NCBI RefSeq assembly: GCF_022229015.1
Contig: NZ_JAKKFF010000075.1
Span: 44,722 to 108,721 of the forward strand
DNA: 64,000 nt
DNA from: Micromonospora foliorum
GTDB lineage: Bacteria > Actinomycetota > Actinomycetes > Mycobacteriales > Micromonosporaceae
Direction of reading: 5' to 3'
The position numbers were made by a program, and so were the translations under genes. This document shows, in pieces, positions 57,185 to 64,000 of this stretch (the first letter of the stretch is position 1; the number at the start of each line of letters is the position of its first letter). Below the pieces are notes generated by a model. It was not told the origin of the DNA. It was given only the letters and a program-made list of their open reading frames with translations, and did no database searches.

Positions 57185-57271
57185 ATGACGCCGACAACGG
57201 TGGAGCGTGTTCGCCTGGTCGCCTTCGACGACGCGACGTGCGAACTGCTGACTGCGGCGCTTCAGGCCTGA
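57185..57271 (+). pseudogene. Possible macrodomain C-terminal remnant
   Basis: A 28-residue frame MTPTTVERVRLVAFDDATCELLTAALQA looks like the last strand and helix of an ADP-ribose-binding macrodomain (pattern VRxVxFDDATYExxxAAL), with no upstream body in the same frame. The 57034-57292 gap otherwise holds no gene. It may be the end of a decayed deacetylase gene. A coincidence is possible because the match is short. Confidence 0.3.
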
Positions 57272-57292
57272 GCTTGGTGGCCGCGACGCCGC

Positions 57293-58213
57293 TCAGGCTC
57301 GCCTGAGATCGAGGCCGGTCAGGTCCGCCGACAGCGCCCAGAGGCGGGCTGCCTCGCTGCTGTCCGTGGGGCCGCCGTCGGTGATGCGGCAGTCCACGCA
57401 GTAGTCGCCGCCGTTCGCGTCGAGGTGGGGTGACGTGGCGGCCCAGACCTGTGTCGCCGCGCCCTGCTCGACGGTCTTGAACAGGCCCGGTGCGGGAGTG
57501 CCGTCAACGTCGATCCAGCCGGCGGCGACCATCTCCTCGACTGCGAGGTGCCGTTGCAGGGGAGTGAGGATCCAGCCGGGGTTGATGGAGAAGGCGCGGA
57601 CGCGCTGCGGCCCGCCGAGCAGATCGAGGTGGCGGGCGAACAGGATGTTCGCGAGCTTGGACTGGGTGTATGCCTCCCACTTGTCGTACCCACGCTCGAA
57701 CTGCACGTCGTCCCACCGGATACGCCATGCCGGGTTGCGCCCGGAGGCCACCGAGACGACGCGAGCCGTGTCGGGGGCGGTGAGCGCCGGCCACAACAGG
57801 TTCGTCAGCGCGTAGTGGCCGAGGTGGTTGATCGCGAAGTGTCCTTCCCAGCCGGGTCCGACCCGGGTTTCCGGGCAGGCCATGACGCCGGCGCTCGCGA
57901 TCAGGACGTCGAGGGCGGGATGGCTGCGGAGGAACCGTACGGCGAAGGCGCGGACGGAGGCGAGGTCGGCGAGATCGAGCTGGTCGACCTCGACCCCGGG
58001 TACGTCGGCGAGTGCCTGCTGCGCTGCGTCCGGCCGGCGAGCTGGGACGACGACCCGAGCTCCGGCTCTGGTGAGCGCGCGGGTCGTGGCGAGACCGAGG
58101 CCGGAGTAGCCGCCCGTGACGAGGGCGGTCTTTCCGGTGAGGTCGATCCCGGCGAGGACGTCTCCGGCCGTACTGTGGGCACCGAACCTGGTGTGGGTCG
58201 TGTCGCTGGTCAT
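57293..58213 (-). CDS. SDR family oxidoreductase (retinol dehydrogenase / protochlorophyllide-reductase-like)
   Basis: 306 residues from ATG 58213; the frame is open upstream across the promoter and is not used. TGGYSGLGL cofactor motif, LIASAGVMACPETR, NHLGHYALTNLLWPAL, Ser in VVSVASGRNPAWR, and catalytic Y/K in YTQSKLANILFARHL. Typical of broad-specificity reductases paired with MerR regulators. The MerR-type promoter at 58221-58251 drives it and would give a leaderless mRNA. The substrate is unknown. Confidence 0.9.
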   Translation of the reverse strand: MTSDTTHTRFGAHSTAGDVLAGIDLTGKTALVTGGYSGLGLATTRALTRAGARVVVPARRPDAAQQALADVPGVEVDQLDLADLASVRAFAVRFLRSHPALDVLIASAGVMACPETRVGPGWEGHFAINHLGHYALTNLLWPALTAPDTARVVSVASGRNPAWRIRWDDVQFERGYDKWEAYTQSKLANILFARHLDLLGGPQRVRAFSINPGWILTPLQRHLAVEEMVAAGWIDVDGTPAPGLFKTVEQGAATQVWAATSPHLDANGGDYCVDCRITDGGPTDSSEAARLWALSADLTGLDLRRA

Positions 58214-58220
58214 GCCGCGG

Positions 58221-58251
58221 ACGCTAGGTGCTAGACCGAGGTCTAGGTCAA
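58221..58251 (-). promoter_or_regulatory. MerR-type promoter of the SDR gene, leaderless
   Basis: On the minus strand: TTGACC (58246-58251), a 19-bp spacer and TAGCGT (58221-58226). The palindrome CTAGACC-GA-GGTCTAG (58231-58246) is centred in the spacer, the classic MerR arrangement. The predicted start coincides with the ATG at 58213. The MerR gene begins on the other strand at 58251 or 58269. Confidence 0.78.
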
Positions 58252-58268
58252 TGGCTACGGTCGACGCC

Positions 58269-58712
58269 ATGGCGGACAGCGGCCTGAGCATCGGGCAGGT
58301 GGCGCAACGGACCGGGTTGAGCGTGCACACCCTGCGGCTCTACGAGCGTGAGGGTTTGTTAGCCAGCGAGGTGCGGCGCGACGGGTCCGGCAGGCGCGTC
58401 TACAGCGCCTGGGACGTCGAGTGGCTGGCGAACTGCGTGAGGTTCCGTGCCTCCGGGATGCCACTCACCACGATCAGCCGCCTGGCCCAGCTCGTACGCG
58501 ACGGCAGCGGCAACGAGGCCGAGCGGCTCACGTTGCTCCGCGAACACCAGCGCCACATCGCCGGTCAGCTCACGCAGCTGCATGACACCCTCGAACTCAT
58601 CAACGGCAAAGTGGCCAGCTACGAACAACACCTCGCCGCCGGCGCCTCCGGTGACCCCTGGCAACAGCAACCTCAGCCCGCCCCGACAGAGCACACGCCT
58701 CAGCTGGGCTGA
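58269..58712 (+). CDS. MerR family transcriptional regulator
   Basis: 147 residues from ATG 58269 (ATG 58251 would add six residues). MerR HTH (LSIGQVAQRTGLSVHTLRLYEREGLLASEVRRDGSGRRVYSAWDVEWLANCVRFRASGMPLTTISRLAQLVRDG) and coiled-coil dimer helix (NEAERLTLLREHQRHIAGQLTQLHDTLELINGKVASYEQHLA), then a short Gln/Pro-rich tail. Divergent from the SDR, which it should activate through the 58231-58246 palindrome. Confidence 0.92.
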   Translation: MADSGLSIGQVAQRTGLSVHTLRLYEREGLLASEVRRDGSGRRVYSAWDVEWLANCVRFRASGMPLTTISRLAQLVRDGSGNEAERLTLLREHQRHIAGQLTQLHDTLELINGKVASYEQHLAAGASGDPWQQQPQPAPTEHTPQLG

Positions 58713-58928
58713 CGAACACCGCCGCCCAGACTGGGTTCGTTGGCTCTCGTGGCCGTTCGGGTGACGGGTTGCGGTGCCTGGTTGGTGGGTAGGACCTGAA
58801 TCTCGGGCAGATGGGTACGCTGCACCGGCGGTGGCCTCAGCCAAGCACCTCCGCACCACGGCCACCCACACCGCCCGGGTGGCACCACTGGCGTTCCCGT
58901 ATCCGCAGACGAGAGGCGAAACCACACC
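58713..58928. other. Gene-free gap before the PAS-GAF gene
   Basis: 216 bp with no ORF of coding character and no clear hairpin. GAGAGGCG 10 bases before the ATG at 58929 is the likely ribosome binding site. No convincing -35/-10 pair was found. Confidence 0.4.
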
Positions 58929-60224
58929 ATGACCGCAGTACCAGACCAACGGTCTACTGCTGCTGCGGGTCCGGCGGCTGCCGAGCAAGCGGCGGAGGAG
59001 GACCTGCGGGCGCTGTTCGGGCAGTCCATCGCCGTCTTCGCGTCTCTGGCGGGGCCAACGCACCTGGTGGAGACGGCGAACCCGGCATTCTTCGCCAGCA
59101 TCGGCGAAGAACGTGCCCGCGTCGGGGTCGCGGTCGCCGATCTGATGCCCGAACTGGCCGGTCAGGGATTCATCGCGCTGCTGGATCAGGTCTTCCACAC
59201 GGGTGAGCCCTACACCGGCCGTGACGTCCGGGTCATGCTGGGCAGCGGCCCGCAGGCGCGGGAGGCGTTCTTCGACTTCACCTACGAGCCTCGCCGGGAC
59301 GCCGACGGCAACGTCACCGGGATTCGCGTGCTCGGCGTGGAGACCACGCAGGTCAAGCATGCCCAACGGCTGATGGCGGAACACCGCGCCCTGCTGGAGC
59401 AGATCGCCCGTCAGGCACCCCTGGCCGAGGTGCTCGACGGGATGGCCCGCTGTATCGAGAACCTCGCACCGCAGGAGGTGCTCGTCTCCGTCCTGCTCGC
59501 CGATCCGGACGCCCGGCACCTGCGCCACGGCGCCGCGCCGAGCCTGCCCGACTTCTACAACGAGGCCATTGACGGCATCGCGACCGGCGAAGGTATCGGC
59601 TCGTGCGGCACCGCCGCCCACCGGCGCGAACCAGTCATCGTCACCGACATCGCCACCGATCCGTTCTGGGACGACTTCCGGGACCTGGCCGACCAGGCCG
59701 GGTTGGCGGCCTGCTGGTCCACGCCGATCCTGGCCCGCGACGGCGGCTTGTTGGGCACCTTCGCGATGTACCACCGCACCCCACGCGTCCCGCAGGACAC
59801 CGATCTCGCCCTCACCCGGCTCTTCGCTGGCACCGCAGCCCTGGCCATCGAACGCCACGAGATCGAGCAGGCGAAACTCGCGGCCGAAGCACGCGCCAAG
59901 TCAGCCAATGACGAGCTGGCCAAGGTGCTGCGCGTGGAGCGGGAACTGCGCGCCGAGGCCGAGCAGCGCGCCGCCGCCGCCGCGGAACTCGCCACCCAGA
60001 TGCGTGCCGCCGCTGCCGCGCAGGCCGCCACCCCGCACCCCGAGCACTGCCAGCTCGGCGGCGCCGCCGGGTGCACCGCGCCGGCCGAGATCAAGATTGC
60101 CGACTCGTGGGGCGACGCGGCGTGGGGCTGCCCCGCCCACGTCGAGGAAGCCATCCTCAACGTACGGTCGGTCTTCATCGCCAGCGAGGAACTCGGCGGC
60201 CTGACCGCCTACCTCAACCGCTGA
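58929..60224 (+). CDS. PAS-GAF sensory protein with coiled coil and C-terminal Cys/His module
   Basis: 431 residues, soluble. N-terminal PAS (about 25-145; LFGQSIAVFASLAGPTHLVETANPAFFASIG), GAF (about 155-315; GIATGEGIGSCGTAAHRREPVIVTDIATDPFWDDFRDLADQAGLAACWSTPILARDGGLLGTFAMYHRTPR), an Ala/Glu-rich coiled coil (about 315-365) and a C-terminal segment with HPEHCQLGGAAGC and WGCPAH that could bind a metal. There is no kinase, cyclase, phosphatase or HTH output. Possibly a partner protein for a kinase, or a redox/light sensor. The C-terminal module is not one I can name. Confidence 0.8.
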   Translation: MTAVPDQRSTAAAGPAAAEQAAEEDLRALFGQSIAVFASLAGPTHLVETANPAFFASIGEERARVGVAVADLMPELAGQGFIALLDQVFHTGEPYTGRDVRVMLGSGPQAREAFFDFTYEPRRDADGNVTGIRVLGVETTQVKHAQRLMAEHRALLEQIARQAPLAEVLDGMARCIENLAPQEVLVSVLLADPDARHLRHGAAPSLPDFYNEAIDGIATGEGIGSCGTAAHRREPVIVTDIATDPFWDDFRDLADQAGLAACWSTPILARDGGLLGTFAMYHRTPRVPQDTDLALTRLFAGTAALAIERHEIEQAKLAAEARAKSANDELAKVLRVERELRAEAEQRAAAAAELATQMRAAAAAQAATPHPEHCQLGGAAGCTAPAEIKIADSWGDAAWGCPAHVEEAILNVRSVFIASEELGGLTAYLNR

Positions 60225-60544
60225 TCGCGGGCGAGAGCGCCGGCGGGAGCTGAGCAGCTAGGGACGCCACTCCCTACGGTAGGGTCGGCGTGCTCGTTGT
60301 ACGACTGCCCGAGCACTCGGAGCGCATATGCGAGACCAGCGAAGCGTTGGCCATCGAGGAAACCTCCGTCCCCCAAGCGGTGAAACACTTCGCCGTACGC
60401 GTGGCAATCGGACTCATACCCGGTCTGAAAACGCTTGACCACGGCGCACTCGTCGCAGCCCGCGACGCCTGTGACGGCGCGCCAGGCATCCCCTGTAAAG
60501 CGACCCCTCGCGGTGCCTGCTCGCCGCTGTCGGCTATTTGTCAT
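60209..60544 (-). CDS. Possible small hypothetical protein
   Basis: 111 residues on the minus strand, overlapping the end of the PAS-GAF gene by 16 bp. The middle (GCDECAVVKRFQTGYESDCHAYGEVFHRLGDGGFLDGQRFAGLAYALRVLGQSYNEHA) reads like a compact Cys/His helical protein. It lies in the only sizeable gap (60225-60616) before the caspase gene, and base composition here is lower in GC than the surroundings. It could equally be spurious; no ribosome site is evident. Confidence 0.3.
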   Translation of the reverse strand: MTNSRQRRAGTARGRFTGDAWRAVTGVAGCDECAVVKRFQTGYESDCHAYGEVFHRLGDGGFLDGQRFAGLAYALRVLGQSYNEHADPTVGSGVPSCSAPAGALARDQRLR

Positions 60545-60616
60545 GTGCTCTGGGCTGGCCTTTGTGTACGGTCAGGCGCGCTCATCACGCGTTGTCGGAG
60601 AGGGAGCGTCGAACGG

Positions 60617-63600
60617 GTGGGACGATTCGTTGGCATCGCCGTAGGTCAATACGATCAGGATCGGCACCTGCCTCTGCGCCATGCGGTGCCGGACGTGAAG
60701 GCCTTCGCGGAGTTGCTGGAGGCGGACTTCGTCAGTGCATTGTTGGCCGACCCGGACGAGAACACCGCGCGAGACCGGCTTCGTGGGCTCGCGGACGAGA
60801 ACTCGAACGGACCGCTGGTGCTGCTGTGGGCCGGGCACGGGATCGGATCCCCCACTGGGTTGAGGTTGCTGGCCAGTGACAGTGGGAGTGGACCGGCGGC
60901 GGGGATCGGTGCCCTGGACGTGGCCGCGTACTGCGCATCGTCCGGTTCGAGCCAGCTGCTGCTGATCCTGGATGCCTGCTTCTCCGGTGAAGGGTTGCTC
61001 GCGGTTGCGGTGGCGGCCGAGGTGATGCAGCAACTTCCGGTCGACGGCGAGCATCTGTGGGTAGGAGTGCTGACATCCTGCATGGCTGTCGAAACCGCCC
61101 AGGACGGTCTGCTGGGTGAACGTCTGCGGGCGTTGCTGGCACATGGACCGGAGTCGGCGATGCTGCGGCTGCGCTGGTCGGTGCATAACCAGTCGATCCG
61201 TGGCGACGACCTCTGCGATGCGGTGGTCAAGGAGTGGCCTGGCGGCCGGCAGACGCCGCAGTTTCGCAGCGGCGGCAGCGCCTGGTGGATGTTCCCCAAC
61301 CCACTGTTCGACCCGGGGGCTCCGGAACAGGTGGTGGAGCACCTGTTACGGGCAGCCCGTGGCGGTGCGCGTGAGGATGAGGGGTCCTGGTTCACTGGCC
61401 GCACGACCGAGGTGAACCAGGTGGTCGCGTGGGTTCGGGCCGGCATACCGGGCGTGTACGTGGTGACAGGCTCGGCAGGGACTGGTAAGTCCGCCATCAC
61501 GGGCCGGGCCGTCAGCCTGTCGAATCCACACGAGCGCGCCCGCCTGCTGACAGAGAGGCGGCCGTGGGAGCACGACGATCCTGGCGAACGGTCGATACAC
61601 GCGCACGTTCACGCTCGTGGTCTGAGTGTGGACCAGGCCGCGGAGCTGATCGCCGGGCAGTTGGTCAGGTCTGGCGTGCTCCCGGCGCAAGCAGCCCGGC
61701 GCAACGCCCCGGAGCTGGTCGGCCATGTGCAGCGGGCAGTGGAGGCAGGCGCCGCACCACCGGTGCTGGTCGTGGACGGCGTGGACGAGTCACGTGGCGA
61801 AGCGTTCACACTGGCGGAGGAGCTGATGTTGCGCCTGTCCCGGCACGCGGTGGTGGTGGTGTCCACCCGCGATCTTCCCCGGCTGGGGGGCGGGGCGGGC
61901 CTGGTGTCCACGCTGAATCCGGATGGACCCGGAATCGATCTGGACACTGAGCAGGCACAGGAGCGGACTCGTCGCGATGTTGTCGACTATGTGGCGGCCC
62001 GGCTGGCGGGGGTGGATCCAATCATGGATCCAGCGCTGGTCGCTGACCATGTCGGAGCGGGCGTCGCAGCGGCGGTTTGGCAGGCCGGCCGACCATTCCT
62101 ACTCGCACGGCTGGTGGCCGACCAGCTCAGTGCTGTGCCGGTCGACACCAGTTCCGAAGACTGGCAGAGATGGGTGGCTGTCTCGGTCGAGCAGGCGTTC
62201 GACAGTGACCTCGCCACGATCAGCTCACCGCCGGGGGCTCAGAGGACGGGAGCGAACGACCATCTAACCGTGGCTCGGCAGCTGCTTGCGGCGCTGACTC
62301 GGGGCTATGGTGCGGGTCTGCCGGAGGACGAATGGTTGACCATCGCCAACGCCGGACGAGAGCCGGCGGAGGCGTTCGGGCGCGACGATCTCAGTTGGCT
62401 GCTGGACCAGCTCGGCCGGTACATCGTGCAGGACGGCGAGGGCGGCACCGCCGTCTATCGGGTAGCGCATCAAAGCTTGGCTGACCATCTCCGTCCGCCC
62501 TTCCGCGCCACTCACCAGCAGGTGTTCGATCCGGACGCGTACCCGATCGCCGGTGCTTTGGCTTCCCTGTACCGGGCGAGACTCGACGCCGGGCTGCACG
62601 CGGAGCGACCCATCTACCTGTGGCGGTATTTCTGGCGTCACGCGGCCGACGCTGGCCTGGACGGCTTGGATCTGATTCGTCTCCTGGCCGAGGCTGATCG
62701 GGCACTCATGCCCGACGTGGCGGTGGCAGGGCTACTCGTAGCTGAACGCTTCCGTCGGTGGGGCTACCGGCAGGAAGCCGTGGAACCTACCGAAGAGGCC
62801 GTCACGGTCTACCGCGATGTCGCCACCACCAAGCCCGCCTTCCTCCCCGAACTGGCCTCCGCGCTGAACGACCTCGGCATCTGCTACGGGGAGGTCGGTC
62901 GGCGCTTGGACGCGCTCGCTCCCACCGAAGAAGCCGTCACCGCCTACCGGGAACTGGCCGCCACCAACTCCGCCTTCCTCCCCGAACTGGCCGGCACGCT
63001 GAACAACCTCGGCATCCGCTACAGCGAGGTCGGGCGGCAATCCGACGCGCTCGCTCCCACCGAAGAAGCCGTCACCCTGCACCGGGAACTGGCCGCCACC
63101 AACCCCGCTTTCCTCCCCAACCTGGCCACCGCGCTGAACAACCTCGGCATCCGCTACGGGGAGGTCGGGCGGCGATCCGACGCGCTCGCTCCCACCGAAG
63201 AAGCCGTCACCCTGCACCGGGAACTGGCCGCCACCAACCCCGACTTCCTCCCTGACCTGGCCTCCGCGCTGAACAACCTCGGCAACCGCTACAGCTCGGT
63301 CGGACGGCGATCCGACGCGCTCGCTCCCAGCGAAAGAGCCGTCACCGTCTACCGGCGACTAGTCGCCACCAACCCCGCCTTCCTCCCCGACCTGGCCACC
63401 GCGCTGAGCAACCTCGGCATCCGCTACGGCGCGGTTGGGCGGCGATCCGACGCCGTCGCTCCCACCGAAGAAGCTGTCAGCCTGCGCCGGGAACTGGCCG
63501 CCACCAACCTCGCCTTCCTCCCCGATCTGGCCGGCGCGCTGAACAACCTCGGCAACCGCTACAGCGCGGTTGGGCGGCGATCCGACGCCGTCACTGTCAC

Positions 63601-64000
63601 CGAAGAAGCTGTCACCCTGCGCCGGGAACTGGCCGCCACCAATCCCGCATTCCTCCCCAACCTGGCCACCGCGCTGAACAACCTCGGTATTCACTACAGC
63701 GAGGTCGGGCGGCGATTCGACGCGCTCGCTCCCACCGAGGAAGCCGTCACCGCCTACCAGCGACTGGCCGCCACCAACCCCGCATTCCTCCCCAACCTCG
63801 CAGGTGCGCTGAACAACCTCGGCAACCGCTACAGCGAGGTCGGGCGGCAGTCCGACGCGCTCGCTCCCACCGAGGAAGCCGTCACCGCCTACCGGGAACT
63901 GGCCGCCACCAACCCCGCATTCCTCCCCGAACTGGCCGGCGCGCTGAACAACCTCGGCATCCGCTACAGCCAGGTCGGGCGGCAGTCCGACGCGCTCGCT
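60617..64000 (+). CDS. Caspase-like peptidase / STAND NTPase / TPR protein (partial, 3' end outside window)
   Basis: 1128 residues so far and still open. GTG 60617 was chosen for AGGGAG ten bases upstream; an in-frame GTG at 60545 is an alternative. Caspase (peptidase C14) fold, about 1-240, with catalytic His74 in LLWAGHG and Cys121 in LLILDACFSG. The NTPase region has Walker A GSAGTGKS (285-292) and Walker B VLVVDGVDES (about 383-392), then a helical STAND-type segment ending VAHQSLADHLRP. From about residue 722, nine 45-residue TPR units follow (ALAPTEEAVT...NNLGIRYSEVGR). This resembles bacterial death/conflict effectors in which TPRs sense a trigger, the NTPase oligomerises and the caspase cleaves targets. 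Confidence 0.9.
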   Translation, partial: MGRFVGIAVGQYDQDRHLPLRHAVPDVKAFAELLEADFVSALLADPDENTARDRLRGLADENSNGPLVLLWAGHGIGSPTGLRLLASDSGSGPAAGIGALDVAAYCASSGSSQLLLILDACFSGEGLLAVAVAAEVMQQLPVDGEHLWVGVLTSCMAVETAQDGLLGERLRALLAHGPESAMLRLRWSVHNQSIRGDDLCDAVVKEWPGGRQTPQFRSGGSAWWMFPNPLFDPGAPEQVVEHLLRAARGGAREDEGSWFTGRTTEVNQVVAWVRAGIPGVYVVTGSAGTGKSAITGRAVSLSNPHERARLLTERRPWEHDDPGERSIHAHVHARGLSVDQAAELIAGQLVRSGVLPAQAARRNAPELVGHVQRAVEAGAAPPVLVVDGVDESRGEAFTLAEELMLRLSRHAVVVVSTRDLPRLGGGAGLVSTLNPDGPGIDLDTEQAQERTRRDVVDYVAARLAGVDPIMDPALVADHVGAGVAAAVWQAGRPFLLARLVADQLSAVPVDTSSEDWQRWVAVSVEQAFDSDLATISSPPGAQRTGANDHLTVARQLLAALTRGYGAGLPEDEWLTIANAGREPAEAFGRDDLSWLLDQLGRYIVQDGEGGTAVYRVAHQSLADHLRPPFRATHQQVFDPDAYPIAGALASLYRARLDAGLHAERPIYLWRYFWRHAADAGLDGLDLIRLLAEADRALMPDVAVAGLLVAERFRRWGYRQEAVEPTEEAVTVYRDVATTKPAFLPELASALNDLGICYGEVGRRLDALAPTEEAVTAYRELAATNSAFLPELAGTLNNLGIRYSEVGRQSDALAPTEEAVTLHRELAATNPAFLPNLATALNNLGIRYGEVGRRSDALAPTEEAVTLHRELAATNPDFLPDLASALNNLGNRYSSVGRRSDALAPSERAVTVYRRLVATNPAFLPDLATALSNLGIRYGAVGRRSDAVAPTEEAVSLRRELAATNLAFLPDLAGALNNLGNRYSAVGRRSDAVTVTEEAVTLRRELAATNPAFLPNLATALNNLGIHYSEVGRRFDALAPTEEAVTAYQRLAATNPAFLPNLAGALNNLGNRYSEVGRQSDALAPTEEAVTAYRELAATNPAFLPELAGALNNLGIRYSQVGRQSDALA
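62780..64000 (+). repeat. Tandem 135-bp repeats encoding TPR units (nine full copies, continuing)
   Basis: Units begin at about 62780, 62915, 63050, 63185, 63320, 63455, 63590, 63725 and 63860, exactly 135 bp (45 codons) apart, and a tenth begins at the window edge. Some pairs differ by only a handful of bases (for example the units at 62915 and 63860). Changes cluster at fixed positions (E/N/D before LAG/LAT, NR/IR, SEV/GEV/SAV). Confidence 0.92.

Noticed and set aside
62780..64000. Regular tandem repeats as a CRISPR array
   Set aside because: Repeat length is 135 bp with no spacers, and the whole array is an open frame of TPR units.

Overview
High-GC actinomycete chromosome, most likely Micromonosporaceae (Micromonospora-like). 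This rests on the roughly 70% GC coding style, frequent GTG starts, many ATGA/GTGA stop-start overlaps, abundant secreted ricin-type (CBM13) carbohydrases, and a short repeat at about 3.79-3.85 kb that I associate from memory with Micromonospora/Salinispora genomes. I see no tRNA, rRNA, CRISPR array, phage or insertion sequence.

Layout. 1-5.4 kb (minus): a ribose-type ABC importer (ATPase, two permeases, binding lipoprotein) followed by a sugar epimerase/isomerase cut by the window edge. 5.9-9.4 kb (plus): a large secreted ThuA / sorbosone dehydrogenase / PKD / CBM6 / ricin protein. 9.5-17.6 kb (minus): a sugar-oxidation cluster fitting the non-phosphorylating L-fucose pathway (aldo-keto reductase, lactonase, SDR, Zn-alcohol dehydrogenase, enolase-superfamily dehydratase) with a CUT1 importer, and a divergent FadR-type GntR regulator at 17.7 kb. 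18.5-28.5 kb: secreted plant-polymer enzymes (ricin-feruloyl-esterase-like, GH10 xylanase-ricin, PHB-depolymerase-type esterase-CBM2, ricin-GH54 arabinofuranosidase, clan GH-A hydrolase-ricin) and a PaaX-like regulator. 28.8-34.7 kb: a second CUT1 importer, a cytoplasmic alpha/alpha-barrel glycosidase and a LacI regulator. 34.9-36.4 kb: a second GH54 enzyme with the opposite domain order. 36.5-60.2 kb: ordinary accessory genes (VanZ-like protein, MerR-linked drug exporter, PhoX-like phosphatase, small enzymes, MFS transporters, regulators, a two-component system, a PAS-GAF protein). 60.6-64 kb: a caspase-like / STAND-NTPase / TPR protein that runs off the window.

Regulation is unusually legible. 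A palindrome GCGAATCGATTCGC lies at the expected +1 of three promoters (upstream of 26526, 28548 and 28848), and a weaker copy precedes the LacI gene, which suggests an arabinan-type LacI regulon. A second palindrome, TGACGT-N3-ACGTCA, lies in the GntR/importer intergenic region, upstream of the ricin-esterase and upstream of the second GH54 gene. The two GH54 paralogues therefore appear to answer to different regulators. Two MerR-type promoters (39.55 kb and 58.2 kb) have palindromes in 19-20 bp spacers and appear to start leaderless mRNAs.

The best candidate for an unusual system is the terminal caspase-STAND-TPR protein, with nine visible near-identical 45-residue TPR units and intact catalytic and Walker motifs. 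Its architecture resembles bacterial conflict/programmed-death effectors.
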